A DNA stretch of 64,000 nt from Streptococcus infantis (GTDB taxonomy: Bacteria > Bacillota > Bacilli > Lactobacillales > Streptococcaceae). Below are positions 29,078 through 37,526 of the stretch, one piece after another. The translations under genes were made by a program, and so were the position numbers. Numbering within the stretch: the stretch's first letter is position 1; each line of letters opens with the position of its first letter. Below the pieces are notes generated by a model. The model was not told the origin of the DNA. It searched no databases and was given only the letters and a program-made list of their open reading frames with translations. Location: NCBI RefSeq assembly GCF_019929665.1, contig NZ_JAHZPZ010000001.1:1-64000 (forward strand), written 5' to 3'.

Positions 29078-29840
29078 TCGTATTTTAGCACTTTCAGGAA
29101 ATGATATTTTTAGTGGTGGTGGATTAGCTGCTGACCTTGCGACCTATACTTTGAATGGTTTGCATGGATTTGTAACCATGACTTGCTTGACTGCTTTGAC
29201 AGAAAATGGCTTTGAAGTCTTTCCAACTGATGAGACTATTTTCCAACAACAGTTGGATAGCCTCAAGAGTGTAGACTTTGGAGGGATTAAGATTGGTCTA
29301 TTACCAACGGTCGGTGTTGCTGAAAAAGCCCTCAACTTTATCAAGGAGCGCACAGGTGTTCCTGTTGTCTTGGACCCTGTTCTCGTTTGTAAGGAGACTC
29401 ATGATGTTGCTGTCAGCGAGCTTTGTCAAGAGTTGATTCGCTTTTTCCCTTATGTGACTGTGATTACACCTAATCTTCCTGAGGCAGAGTTGCTTGCAGA
29501 TCAAAAGATTGAAAGTCTGGAAGATATGAAAAATGCAGCCAAAAAACTTCATGATTTGGGTGCGCCAGCAGTGATTATCAAGGGTGGAAATCGTCTCAGT
29601 CAGGATAAGGCTGTGGATGTCTTTTATGATGGAGAGAATTTTACCATTCTTGAAAATCCAGTCATTCAAGGACAAAATGCTGGTGCAGGATGTACCTTTG
29701 CGTCAAGCATTGCCAGCCAGTTAGTCAAGGGAGAGGAACTCTTACCAGCAATTGAAAGTTCCAAAGCCTTTGTTTACCGAGCTATTGCACAAGCAGATCA
29801 ATATGGAGTGAGACAATATGAAGCAAACCAAAACAACTAA
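29067..29840 (+). CDS. pdxK: Pyridoxal/hydroxymethylpyrimidine kinase family (PdxK-like)
   Basis: This is a 257-aa ribokinase-fold kinase. The N-terminal [18 protein letters not shown] is the substrate-binding glycine-rich region, and [11 protein letters not shown] near residue 215 is the anion-hole/catalytic segment (GAGC). It starts after GAAGGAG inside the truA end and overlaps the ECF S-component by 23 nt. The pair suggests vitamin B6 salvage: uptake followed by phosphorylation. A hydroxymethylpyrimidine (ThiD-type) substrate is the alternative. Confidence 0.85.
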   Translation: MKNNRILALSGNDIFSGGGLAADLATYTLNGLHGFVTMTCLTALTENGFEVFPTDETIFQQQLDSLKSVDFGGIKIGLLPTVGVAEKALNFIKERTGVPVVLDPVLVCKETHDVAVSELCQELIRFFPYVTVITPNLPEAELLADQKIESLEDMKNAAKKLHDLGAPAVIIKGGNRLSQDKAVDVFYDGENFTILENPVIQGQNAGAGCTFASSIASQLVKGEELLPAIESSKAFVYRAIAQADQYGVRQYEANQNN

Positions 29841-30278
29841 AATCGCCCTAGTATCCATCTTAGCAGCCAGTTCGGTTGTATTAGGTTATTTTATTAAAAT
29901 CCCGACCCCAACCGGAATTTTTACACTTTTGGACGTTGGAGTCTTCTTTACAGCCTTTTACTTTGGTAGCCGTGAAGGAGCCGTTGTCGGAGGTTTAGCA
30001 GGATTCTTAATTGACCTCATTTCAGGTTATCCTCAGTGGATGTTTTCAGCTTGATTTTCCATGGTTCGCAGGGATATTTGGCAGGTGTTAAAGGGAAATG
30101 GCAATGGCTAGGATTAGTCTTGGCGACTATTTTCATGGTAGCTGGTTATGCCTTGGCATCAGCTTGGATGAATGGTTGGGGAGCAGCCATACCGGAAATC
30201 ATCCCAAATCTCTTGCAAAATATCGTTGGAATGACTCTAGGCTTTCTCCTTTGTCATAGTGTGAAGAGATTCAGATAA
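29818..30278 (+). pseudogene. Frameshifted ECF transporter S component (vitamin uptake)
   Basis: Two frames together encode one small membrane protein. Frame 1 (29818-30054) starts [18 protein letters not shown] and runs to SGYPQWMF; frame 2 continues FSLIFHGSQGYLAG... to 30278. Adding one T to the T4 run at 30043-30046 would restore WMFFSLIFHG and give one protein of about 153 aa with five to six membrane helices, typical of ECF S components. The gene overlaps the pyridoxal kinase gene, suggesting a B6-type (PdxU) or HMP substrate. It may be a real loss, a switching run, or a base-calling error. Confidence 0.82.
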
Positions 30279-30307
30279 TAGTGAAAAAGGAATCCTTAAG
30301 GGAACTA

Positions 30308-30336
30308 TTGAAAAAACTCTGATTATTTGCTAAAAT
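30308..30336 (+). promoter_or_regulatory. Promoter of yqgQ
   Basis: TTGAAA (30308-30313), 17 bp, TAAAAT (30331-30336). The expected transcription start falls at about 30343-30345, on the ATG of the YqgQ frame. Confidence 0.7.
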
Positions 30337-30343
30337 GAAAGCT

Positions 30344-30559
30344 ATGAAAACACTCTACGATGTGCAACAATTTCTCAAACAGTTCGGTATTCTTGTCTAT
30401 ATGGGTAAACGTCTCTATGACATTGAACTGATGAAGATTGAACTTTCTCGAATCTATGATGCAGGCTTGATGGACAAGCTGGATTATCTAGAAGCGGAAG
30501 CTGTTCTTCGTAGAGAGCACAAACTAGAATTAGACTATTTAGAAAAAAATGGAGATTAA
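30344..30559 (+). CDS. yqgQ: YqgQ-family protein (DUF910)
   Basis: This is a 71-aa cytoplasmic protein. It matches the YqgQ family (MKTLYDVQQFLKQFGI, then LMKIELSRIYDAGLMDKLDY), a small helical fold of unknown function often next to glucokinase or rhodanese genes. I start it at 30344; an in-frame ATG at 30335 overlaps the -10 box. No Shine-Dalgarno precedes 30344, and the promoter position suggests a leaderless mRNA. The rhodanese-like gene follows after 5 nt. Confidence 0.85.
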   Translation: MKTLYDVQQFLKQFGILVYMGKRLYDIELMKIELSRIYDAGLMDKLDYLEAEAVLRREHKLELDYLEKNGD

Positions 30560-30564
30560 GTATT

Positions 30565-30945
30565 ATGGTAACTTGGGTATTATGGGGACTTGTCGTAGCA
30601 ATGTTGGCATGGATGGGGTACAACTATCTTCGCATTCGTCGAGCAGCGAAAATCGTAGACAATGCAGAGTTTGAGTCTTTGATTCGTATAGGTCAGTTGA
30701 TTGACTTGCGTGATCCAGCTGACTTCCACAGAAAACATATCCTCGGAGCTCGTAATATTCCTTCTAATCAATTGAAGACAAGTCTTGCAGCTCTTCGCAA
30801 GGATAAACCTGTCCTTCTATATGAAAACCAACGTGCGCAACGTGTTACAAATGCAGCACTGTTTTTGAAAAAACAAGGTTTCTCAGAAATCTATATCCTT
30901 TCTTACGGATTGGATTCTTGGACAGGGAAGGTGAAATCTAATTAA
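30565..30945 (+). CDS. Membrane-anchored rhodanese-like protein without active-site Cys
   Basis: This is a 126-aa protein with one N-terminal membrane helix (about residues 3-22) and a rhodanese-like domain: LIDLRDPADFHRKHILGARNIP and FSEIYILSYGLDSWTG. The catalytic loop reads VLLYENQRAQR, with Glu where the sulfur-carrying Cys should be. It therefore cannot act as a standard sulfurtransferase and may be a binding or regulatory domain. It is coupled to yqgQ, whose 3' end provides its GGAG ribosome site. Confidence 0.85.
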   Translation: MVTWVLWGLVVAMLAWMGYNYLRIRRAAKIVDNAEFESLIRIGQLIDLRDPADFHRKHILGARNIPSNQLKTSLAALRKDKPVLLYENQRAQRVTNAALFLKKQGFSEIYILSYGLDSWTGKVKSN

Positions 30946-30997
30946 CAATGTGAAAAAAACTTGTCACATATGTTTAATATAGAAAACCGATTTTTTA

Positions 30998-31006
30998 TGG
31001 TATAAT
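30998..31006 (+). promoter_or_regulatory. Extended -10 promoter of the first small membrane protein
   Basis: TGGTATAAT, 30 nt before the ATG. The surrounding stretch is copied, with changes, before the paralogue at 31458. Confidence 0.65.
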
Positions 31007-31035
31007 AGTAATATAAATTTTAAGGAGTTTTTATT

Positions 31036-31263
31036 ATGCAAGAAAAGAAAAAAGCATCGCTTGTTTTAGGTATCCTATCTATCGTCCTTGGTTTGTTATC
31101 TCCAATCGTAGGTCTTATTTTGGGTATCATTGGTCTTGTCTTGGCTAATTCGCACGAAAAACAATCTGGACTAGTGTATAAAACAGAAAAAATTCTCAAT
31201 ATCGTAGGTATTGTCATCTCTGTACTTAACTGGATTGCAGCCCTCGTAATGATTTTTGGCTAA
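31036..31263 (+). CDS. DUF4190-like small membrane protein, copy 1
   Basis: This is a 75-residue protein with a short lysine-rich start and two long hydrophobic segments (SLVLGILSIVLGLLSPIVGL and a second near residues 50-73), separated by a polar loop. The family is of the DUF4190 type, function unknown. TAAGGAG precedes it and a strong terminator follows. A paralogue of 81 residues lies 195 nt downstream; the first 40 residues are nearly the same. Confidence 0.8.
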   Translation: MQEKKKASLVLGILSIVLGLLSPIVGLILGIIGLVLANSHEKQSGLVYKTEKILNIVGIVISVLNWIAALVMIFG

Positions 31264-31272
31264 TCAAAAAAC

Positions 31273-31303
31273 AAAAAAAAGCTTTATGTTTAAAGCTTTT
31301 TTT
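31273..31303. terminator. Terminator after small membrane protein copy 1
   Basis: AAAAAAGCTTTA and TTAAAGCTTTTTT form a stem with a TGT-type loop, followed by T. It is nearly identical to the terminator after copy 2. Confidence 0.88.
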
Positions 31304-31309
31304 GTTTGA

Positions 31310-31365
31310 TTCACTTTTCGTTAAGTGGTTTTTAATGATTTTCAATTCTTTCTGGCTCAGGGACA
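31310..31365 (-). pseudogene. Remnant of the 3' end of the pseudouridine synthase gene
   Basis: Read on the minus strand this encodes LSQKELKIIKNHLTKS, closely matching the C-terminus of the intact rsuA (LNKEELKIIKNYLEKS) at 31733. It lies after the copy 1 terminator exactly where the intact gene lies after the copy 2 terminator, so it is a leftover of a tandem duplication. No start or upstream coding part is present. Confidence 0.75.
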
Positions 31366-31415
31366 GGTTTGTATAGTTCTAAAACTTGTTACCTAATAGA
31401 TAAAGCCGGTTTTTA

Positions 31416-31424
31416 TGGTATTAT
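31416..31424 (+). promoter_or_regulatory. Extended -10 promoter of small membrane protein copy 2
   Basis: TGGTATTAT lies in the same context as the copy 1 promoter (TTTTTATGGTAT), 33 nt before the ATG. The -10 has one change from TATAAT. Confidence 0.5.
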
Positions 31425-31457
31425 TAATGAGTATCAAAATTAAGGAGTTTTTATAAA

Positions 31458-31703
31458 ATGAATGCGCAGCAAAAGAAAAAAGCATCACTTGTTTTAGGTA
31501 TCCTATCTATCGTCCTTGGATTGCCATCTCCAATAGTAGGACTGATTCTAGGTATCGTTGGACTAGTCATAGCTAATTCAAGTCAAAAAGAATCTGGTCT
31601 AGACTTTAAAAGAGAAAGAATCCTAAGTATCGTGGGGATCGTAGTTTCTGTCCTTAGCTGGATTTTGGACATCGCTTTATTTTATAGCTTAGCAAGAATC
31701 TAA
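31458..31703 (+). CDS. DUF4190-like small membrane protein, copy 2
   Basis: This is an 81-residue paralogue of the protein at 31036. It keeps KKKASLVLGILSIVLG and the two hydrophobic segments but diverges in the loop and has a longer C-terminus (IALFYSLARI). Ribosome site TAAGGAG and terminator are conserved with copy 1. It lies convergent to rsuA. The function is unknown. Confidence 0.8.
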   Translation: MNAQQKKKASLVLGILSIVLGLPSPIVGLILGIVGLVIANSSQKESGLDFKRERILSIVGIVVSVLSWILDIALFYSLARI

Positions 31704-31731
31704 AAAAGCTTTAGTTTTAAAGCTTTTTTGT
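31702..31731. terminator. Terminator between copy 2 and rsuA
   Basis: AAAAAAGCTTTA and TTAAAGCTTTTTT form a stem with a short loop. It is A-rich on the left and T-rich on the right, so it can end both convergent genes. Confidence 0.88.
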
Positions 31732-31732
31732 T

Positions 31733-32458
31733 TTATCCACTTTTCTCTAAGTAGTTTTTAATAATTTTCAACTCCTCTTTATTCAAGGGTCGGTATTGAC
31801 CTTCTGCTAGATCAGGATCTAATAGAAAATCTCCGAACTGAACTCGTTTGAGGGCAGTGACCTTGACACCAACTGAGAGGAACATTTTCTTGACCTGATG
31901 AAATTTCCCTTCAGAGATGGTGATGGTGCCTCGGCTGAGACTAGGGCTTGAAGATAGAATCTCAAGCTGAGCAGGTTTACAAATAGTTCCATCAAGAAAG
32001 ACAATCCCGTTTTTGAACTGCTGGATGTGATCTGGTGTGAGCAAGCCGTTCACCTCAACTTGATAAGTTTTATCGACATGATATTGAGGGTGGAGAAGTT
32101 GAAAACCTAGAGGGCCATTGTCCGTTAAGAGGAGGAGCCCTGTCGTATCTCGATCTAGCCGACCGATAGCATAGTGTTGGTCTGATTGGAGGTGTTGAGG
32201 TAGTAAGTCCATAACCGTTGGGAGCTTCTTGTCCTTGCTTGCTGTCACGACACCACTTGGTTTGTGAAGCATGAGATAGGTGTGCTCATATCCTTGGATT
32301 TTTCTACCCTGAAAAATCAACTCTTGCAATCCCGTATCAACATTCTGTGCAAGGGAAATTGCAACTTGTCCATCTACTAAGATTTCTTTTTTTAGGAGAG
32401 CCTGTTTCATGGTTTTTCGACTGATTTTTTTCTTGGCTAATAAATTATCTAAACGCAT
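31733..32458 (-). CDS. rsuA: 16S rRNA pseudouridine(516) synthase
   Basis: This is a 241-aa RsuA/RluB-family enzyme. The N-terminal S4 RNA-binding domain (MRLDNLLAKKKISRKTMKQ) is followed by the catalytic domain with YAIGRLDRDTTGLLLLTD (catalytic Asp) and ISEGKFHQVKKMF. The family modifies U516 of 16S rRNA; the exact target is inferred. The last codons have a duplicated vestige at 31310-31365. Confidence 0.92.
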   Translation of the reverse strand: MRLDNLLAKKKISRKTMKQALLKKEILVDGQVAISLAQNVDTGLQELIFQGRKIQGYEHTYLMLHKPSGVVTASKDKKLPTVMDLLPQHLQSDQHYAIGRLDRDTTGLLLLTDNGPLGFQLLHPQYHVDKTYQVEVNGLLTPDHIQQFKNGIVFLDGTICKPAQLEILSSSPSLSRGTITISEGKFHQVKKMFLSVGVKVTALKRVQFGDFLLDPDLAEGQYRPLNKEELKIIKNYLEKSG

Positions 32459-32567
32459 ACCAGCCTATCTTATCACAAGTCGGGATTTTTGAAAAGAAAA
32501 GATAAGTCATGAATTTTCTTTTGAAAACATTTACACTTACTTGAGTTAAGTCATTTGCTTAAAATTG

Positions 32568-32576
32568 TGGTATAAT
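32568..32576 (+). promoter_or_regulatory. Extended -10 promoter of typA
   Basis: TGGTATAAT, 43 nt before the typA start. No good -35 element at the right spacing. Confidence 0.65.
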
Positions 32577-32619
32577 TGCTCAGTTAGAAAATAAAATTTT
32601 GAATATAACAGAGGAAATC

Positions 32620-34461
32620 ATGACAAAATTAAGAGAAGATATCCGTAATATCGCGATTATCGCCCACGTCGACCACGGTAAAACAACCCTCGTTGACGAA
32701 TTATTAAAACAATCTGAAACTCTTGATGCGCGTACAGAATTAGCTGAACGTGCAATGGATTCAAACGATATTGAAAAAGAGCGTGGAATTACCATCCTTG
32801 CGAAGAATACAGCAGTTGCCTACAACGGAACTCGTATCAATATCATGGACACACCAGGACACGCGGACTTCGGTGGAGAAGTTGAACGTATCATGAAAAT
32901 GGTTGACGGTGTAGTCTTGGTAGTGGATTCTTACGAAGGTACTATGCCTCAAACTCGTTTCGTATTGAAAAAAGCTTTGGAACAAGACCTTGTCCCAATC
33001 GTTGTTATCAATAAAATTGACAAACCATCAGCTCGTCCAGCAGAAGTAGTGGATGAAGTTTTGGAACTCTTCATCGAGCTTGGTGCAGATGATGATCAGC
33101 TTGACTTCCCAGTAGTCTATGCTTCAGCAATCAACGGAACATCTTCATTGTCAGATGATCCAGCAGACCAAGAAAAGACTATGGCGCCAATCTTTGATAC
33201 CATTATTGACCACATTCCAGCTCCAATCGATAACTCAGATGAGCCACTTCAATTCCAAGTGTCACTCTTGGACTACAATGATTTCGTTGGTCGTATCGGT
33301 ATCGGACGTGTCTTCCGTGGTACTGTTAAGGTCGGAGACCAAGTTACTCTTTCTAAACTTGATGGTACAACCAAGAACTTCCGTGTTACAAAACTCTTTG
33401 GTTTCTTTGGTTTGGAACGTCGTGAAATCCAAGAAGCTAAGGCTGGTGACTTGATTGCCGTATCAGGTATGGAAGACATCTTCGTTGGGGAAACAATCAC
33501 TCCAACAGATGCAGTTGAAGCTCTTCCAGTTCTTCACATCGACGAACCTACTCTTCAAATGACCTTCTTGGTTAACAACTCACCATTTGCTGGTCGTGAA
33601 GGTAAATGGGTCACTTCTCGTAAGGTTGAAGAGCGTCTTCAAGCAGAATTGCAAACAGACGTATCTCTTCGTGTAGATCCAACAGACTCACCAGATAAAT
33701 GGACAGTTTCAGGACGTGGGGAATTGCACTTGTCAATCCTCATCGAGACTATGCGTCGTGAAGGTTATGAGCTTCAAGTATCTCGTCCAGAAGTTATCGT
33801 CAAAGAAATCGATGGTGTGAAGTGTGAGCCATTTGAGCGCGTGCAAATCGATACTCCAGAAGAATACCAAGGATCTGTTATCCAAAGCCTTTCTGAACGT
33901 AAGGGTGAAATGTTGGATATGATTTCAACTGGTAATGGTCAAACTCGTTTGGTCTTCCTAGTTCCTGCGCGTGGTTTGATTGGATATTCAACTGAGTTCT
34001 TGTCAATGACTCGTGGTTACGGGATCATGAACCATACCTTCGACCAATACTTGCCATTGATTCCAGGGGAAATTGGCGGACGTCACCGTGGTGCCCTTGT
34101 TTCGATCGATGCTGGTAAGGCTACAACCTACTCTATCATGTCTATCGAAGAACGTGGTACTATCTTTGTCAACCCAGGTACTGAGGTTTACGAAGGAATG
34201 ATCATCGGTGAAAACTCTCGTGAAAATGACTTGACTGTTAATATCACGAAGGCAAAACAAATGACTAACGTTCGTTCTGCTACTAAGGACCAAACAGCGG
34301 TTATCAAAACTCCTCGTATCTTGACACTTGAAGAATCACTTGAGTTCTTGAACGACGATGAGTACATGGAAGTAACGCCTGAATCGATTCGTTTGCGTAA
34401 GCAAATCCTCAACAAGGCAGAGCGTGAGAAAGCAAACAAAAAGAAAAAATCAGCTGAATAA
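32620..34461 (+). CDS. typA: Translational GTPase TypA/BipA
   Basis: This is a ribosome-binding GTPase of about 613 aa involved in ribosome assembly and stress adaptation. The G motifs are [16 protein letters not shown] (switch I), [10 protein letters not shown] and [10 protein letters not shown], followed by EF-G-like domains and a TypA-specific C-terminal domain ([18 protein letters not shown]). The start at 32620 ([10 protein letters not shown]) follows AGAGGAA. It is followed 19 nt later by a small DUF3165 gene. Confidence 0.97.
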   Translation: MTKLREDIRNIAIIAHVDHGKTTLVDELLKQSETLDARTELAERAMDSNDIEKERGITILAKNTAVAYNGTRINIMDTPGHADFGGEVERIMKMVDGVVLVVDSYEGTMPQTRFVLKKALEQDLVPIVVINKIDKPSARPAEVVDEVLELFIELGADDDQLDFPVVYASAINGTSSLSDDPADQEKTMAPIFDTIIDHIPAPIDNSDEPLQFQVSLLDYNDFVGRIGIGRVFRGTVKVGDQVTLSKLDGTTKNFRVTKLFGFFGLERREIQEAKAGDLIAVSGMEDIFVGETITPTDAVEALPVLHIDEPTLQMTFLVNNSPFAGREGKWVTSRKVEERLQAELQTDVSLRVDPTDSPDKWTVSGRGELHLSILIETMRREGYELQVSRPEVIVKEIDGVKCEPFERVQIDTPEEYQGSVIQSLSERKGEMLDMISTGNGQTRLVFLVPARGLIGYSTEFLSMTRGYGIMNHTFDQYLPLIPGEIGGRHRGALVSIDAGKATTYSIMSIEERGTIFVNPGTEVYEGMIIGENSRENDLTVNITKAKQMTNVRSATKDQTAVIKTPRILTLEESLEFLNDDEYMEVTPESIRLRKQILNKAEREKANKKKKSAE

Positions 34462-34480
34462 GAGCTAGAAAGAGATAAAG

Positions 34481-34735
34481 ATGGTCTATTTAATCATAGG
34501 GATACTCTTATTACTACTCTATGTATTTGCGACACCTCAAAGTATCAAGGGGACGGTCAACGTTGTAATATTAGTCTTTGGACTTGTTGCCCTCGTAATC
34601 TTGTTGCTCTTGTCTGCCCTACAGATTTTCCAACTTCCAGCAGAAATCTTTATTACATTGGGAATGCTGGCTCTTACTTACTTTAGTTTGAGAGATATCA
34701 GTCTCATGTCGATTCGAAAGAAGCGCGAAAATTAA
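34481..34735 (+). CDS. DUF3165-family small membrane protein
   Basis: This is an 84-residue protein with three hydrophobic segments (about residues 2-18, 26-48 and 55-70) and a basic C-terminus (RKKREN). It matches the streptococcal DUF3165 family found directly after typA. It probably shares the typA transcript and ends at a strong terminator. The function is unknown. Confidence 0.82.
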   Translation: MVYLIIGILLLLLYVFATPQSIKGTVNVVILVFGLVALVILLLLSALQIFQLPAEIFITLGMLALTYFSLRDISLMSIRKKREN

Positions 34736-34748
34736 ATCTATTCATAAC

Positions 34749-34791
34749 AAAAAACTTCTATCAGCAACTCAGTTGCCGATAGAAGTTTTTA
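34749..34791. terminator. Terminator between the DUF3165 gene and the convergent exporter-like gene
   Basis: AAAACTTCTATC pairs with GATAGAAGTTTT, extended inward by GCAACT/AGTTGC, with A-rich and T-rich flanks. It can act in both directions; its right edge just overlaps the stop of the minus-strand gene. Confidence 0.9.
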
Positions 34792-35757
34792 TTTGTTACT
34801 GTTTTTGTCAGAATAACGGTTGTAGAAATCTACTTTTATCTGGATAAAATGTTCTAATTCACGAAAGAGTTGTAGAAGCGTAGCCCGTGTCTCAAACTCT
34901 TCTCTAGTTTTAGGGAGAGATCGATTGCGAAACACCTCTAGGTAGCTCTCGATATCATTCAATAAGTCGTAGGCTGGATTGGTTTGACTCAGTTGGCTAG
35001 CTGTTTTTGAAAAGAGCTGAGCGACAATCAAACTCTCACTAGCGGCTAGTTGGCATGTGTTAATCTGTTGAGCCATATTTCTTAAGATACGCGTTTGTCT
35101 TTGCCGCATCTCAAAGTAGTGGATATGATAATCTGTCTGGTGAAAGAGATGGTCAGAGTGATCGAGGTAAACTAGCTTAAGAGCATCCTCAAGCAGTTGA
35201 TCAAGTTCATTTACAAGTTGAGCCTGATTACGGCCATCTCCTCTTTTCAGATAGTAAGAAAGCCGTAGAAGAACATCTCTGAGTTTTTCTTCAACAAGCG
35301 TATGATAATGTTGAATTTCTTTTTCACGTGAAGGCATGTAGAGATTGACCAGAAGTGCAAATCCAGTACCGATTAGGAAGAGTAAGAGCTCATTCAGTAA
35401 AAGTGCTGGTGTTGTTGATTGTTGGATTAAGAGATGGCTGACCAGAACGCTACTAGGAGTGATTCCAATTTCCCAACCCAGTTTATAGGCTAGAGGAACA
35501 TAGATTGCTAAGTAAAGTCCAAAGCTCCAGATATGATAACCAGTTAGTTGAAAGGCAATAACACCAACTAAGAGAGCTAGAAGAGTTGAAAAAAGTCTAT
35601 TGCGGGCTAGCTTGATCGTGCTTCTTCGAGTATCAGAAAGACTCAAGATAGCAATGATACCAGCTGAAACAGCTGATGACAAATCAAAAAAGTAGGCTAG
35701 TAAACAAGCAAAACAGGTTGCCAGGACTAGTTTAAGAGTGCGTTGTGTGATAGACAT
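34789..35757 (-). CDS. Aromatic acid exporter family protein (ArAE/DUF939)
   Basis: This is a 322-aa protein. The N-terminal half contains about five to six membrane segments (for example LKLVLATCFACLLAYFFDLS and LFSTLLALLVGVIAF), and the C-terminal half is a soluble helical domain rich in charged residues. This matches the ArAE_1 plus ArAE_1_C domain layout. A transport role is known only by family name. A clear promoter lies 110 nt upstream, leaving a moderately long leader. Confidence 0.8.
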   Translation of the reverse strand: MSITQRTLKLVLATCFACLLAYFFDLSSAVSAGIIAILSLSDTRRSTIKLARNRLFSTLLALLVGVIAFQLTGYHIWSFGLYLAIYVPLAYKLGWEIGITPSSVLVSHLLIQQSTTPALLLNELLLFLIGTGFALLVNLYMPSREKEIQHYHTLVEEKLRDVLLRLSYYLKRGDGRNQAQLVNELDQLLEDALKLVYLDHSDHLFHQTDYHIHYFEMRQRQTRILRNMAQQINTCQLAASESLIVAQLFSKTASQLSQTNPAYDLLNDIESYLEVFRNRSLPKTREEFETRATLLQLFRELEHFIQIKVDFYNRYSDKNSNK

Positions 35758-35867
35758 AGGATACTTCCTTGAGATAAATGCTTTAAAGTTTTAGTAGTAG
35801 GTAAGGTAGAAAGGTCTATTCCAAGAGAGTTATTGAGAAAATAATTTGTTCTCCATGTAGTGGTTTG

Positions 35868-35896
35868 ATTATAGTATAAATATGTTTTGAAATCAA
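35868..35896 (-). promoter_or_regulatory. Promoter of the ArAE-type gene
   Basis: On the minus strand TTGATT (35896-35891), a 17-bp spacer and TATAAT (35873-35868). Confidence 0.65.
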
Positions 35897-35958
35897 GTGA
35901 ATCTAATAATAGTATAGGCAGAATGAATATTTATGAAGCCAGACACAACTTCGTTTTG

Positions 35959-35967
35959 TGGTATAAT
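35959..35967 (+). promoter_or_regulatory. Extended -10 promoter of the MscS-like gene
   Basis: TGGTATAAT, 19 nt before the ATG at 35987. Confidence 0.65.
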
Positions 35968-35986
35968 AATTAGAAAGGAGTTTTAC

Positions 35987-36553
35987 ATGCAAGAATTTTT
36001 TAAAAGTTATTTTAATAAGCTAGATTTAACAACGGTATTTGAGAATCTTTTAACGAAAGTGATTTCTCTTTTAATTTTATTTGTGCTATTTTACATAGCT
36101 AAACAGCTTCTCCACGCAGCTGTCAAGAAAATTGTCAAGCCTTCACTTAAGTATTCAAATCGTGATGCAGGACGACAAAAGACAATATCGCGTTTATTAG
36201 AAAATATTTTTAATTACACCCTTTATTTCTTTTTAGTTTACTGCATTTTGTCTATCCTAGGACTTCCTGTATCCAGTTTACTAGCTGGTGCTGGGATTGC
36301 CGGAGTTGCAATTGGTATGGGGGCGCAGGGCTTCTTATCAGATGTTATCAATGGCTTCTTTATTCTCTTTGAACGCCAGTTGGATGTAGGAGATGAAGTT
36401 ATTTTGACAAATGGTCCCATTACTGTATCGGGAAAAGTAGTTAGTGTCGGAATTCGAACCACTCAACTAAGAGGTGAAGACCAGGCTCTCCACTTTGTTC
36501 CCAACCGTAATATTACTGTGGTTAGCAATTTTTCAAGGAAAGAAGAGAACTGA
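35987..36553 (+). CDS. Short MscS-family mechanosensitive channel
   Basis: This is a channel protein of about 188 aa with membrane segments at about residues 20-42 and 70-100, a pore-lining glycine/alanine helix (LLAGAGIAGVAIGMGAQGFL) and the beta-domain (DVGDEVILTNG, LRGEDQALHFVPNRNI). It stops right after the beta-domain, so the C-terminal third domain of standard MscS (about 280 aa) is missing. The start at 35987 follows AAAGGAG; the upstream in-frame ATG at 35933 crosses the promoter. No frameshift is seen nearby, so the short form looks intact. Confidence 0.85.
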   Translation: MQEFFKSYFNKLDLTTVFENLLTKVISLLILFVLFYIAKQLLHAAVKKIVKPSLKYSNRDAGRQKTISRLLENIFNYTLYFFLVYCILSILGLPVSSLLAGAGIAGVAIGMGAQGFLSDVINGFFILFERQLDVGDEVILTNGPITVSGKVVSVGIRTTQLRGEDQALHFVPNRNITVVSNFSRKEEN

Positions 36554-36569
36554 AATTTTACCTCTTTTA

Positions 36570-36578
36570 TGGTACAAT
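36570..36578 (+). promoter_or_regulatory. Extended -10 promoter of corA
   Basis: TGGTACAAT, 26 nt before the corA ATG. Confidence 0.6.
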
Positions 36579-36604
36579 AGAAAGAGTTTGGTAAAGGAGA
36601 AACG

Positions 36605-37510
36605 ATGTTTTTAGATGAGCAATTAGGAAATGGTTGTGTTTGGATCAATCTAGATGTAGAAAAAATTAAAAATCTTGAAGATTTATCTGAAATCTACGGA
36701 TTGGATAAGGAAACCATCGAATATGCGCTGGATAAAAACGAACGTGCCCATATGGATTACAACCGTGAGAATGGGACTGTGACCTTTATCTACAATGTTC
36801 TGGACTTAGAAAAGGACAAGGATTACTATGAAGCGATTCCCATGACCTTTATCGTTGAAAACAAACGAATGATTACCATCAGCAACCATAAGAATGCTTA
36901 TGTCATTGATCAGATGTTAGCTTATCTGGATAGCCATGAGTTGCTTTCTATTTACAAATTTCTTTTTGCTAGTCTAGAAATCATTAGTAACGCCTATTAT
37001 CCAATCATTGAAAAGATGGATAAGAGTAAAGATGAAGTCAACAGCTTACTTCGTCAGAGAACAACAAAGAAAAATCTCTTCGCCCTCTCTGACTTGGAGA
37101 CTGGTATGGTTTACTTAACAGCAGCGGCAAAACAAAATCGACTTTTATTGGAACATATCCAAGGTCATGCTCTTTATCGGAGATTTAACGATGTCGAACG
37201 AGAGCAGTTTGATGATGCGATGATTGAAGCCCATCAGTTGGTGTCTATGACAGATTTGATTTCTCAAGTCTTGCAACAACTCTCCGCTTCTTACAACAAC
37301 ATCCTAAACAATAACCTGAATGATAGTTTGACAATTTTGACCATTATCTCCGTCTTACTAGCAGTACTTGCGGTTATTACAGGTTTCTTCGGAATGAATG
37401 TTCCTCTACCATTTACAGAAGAGCCAAATGCTTGGATTTATATCTTAATGGCTAGCTTGATTTTATGGGCAGCCTTATCTCAATGGCTGAAGAAAATTAC
37501 TAGGAAATAA
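36605..37510 (+). CDS. corA: CorA-family magnesium/divalent cation transporter
   Basis: This is a 301-aa inner-membrane channel protein. A large cytoplasmic N-terminal domain is followed by two C-terminal helices. The signature GMN is present as FFGMNVPLPF at the end of the first helix. Good AAAGGAG site. It is followed 16 nt later by yqeG and may be read through into the ribosome-assembly operon. Mg2+ is the usual ion; zinc or cobalt transport is possible for some family members. Confidence 0.9.
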   Translation: MFLDEQLGNGCVWINLDVEKIKNLEDLSEIYGLDKETIEYALDKNERAHMDYNRENGTVTFIYNVLDLEKDKDYYEAIPMTFIVENKRMITISNHKNAYVIDQMLAYLDSHELLSIYKFLFASLEIISNAYYPIIEKMDKSKDEVNSLLRQRTTKKNLFALSDLETGMVYLTAAAKQNRLLLEHIQGHALYRRFNDVEREQFDDAMIEAHQLVSMTDLISQVLQQLSASYNNILNNNLNDSLTILTIISVLLAVLAVITGFFGMNVPLPFTEEPNAWIYILMASLILWAALSQWLKKITRK

Positions 37511-37526
37511 AAGAGAAGGAGCCAGA

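Noticed and set aside
31036-31731. The duplicated small genes as an insertion sequence or bacteriocin pair
   Set aside because: There is no transposase, no terminal inverted repeats and no leader peptide with a double-glycine motif. The pattern is a simple tandem duplication.
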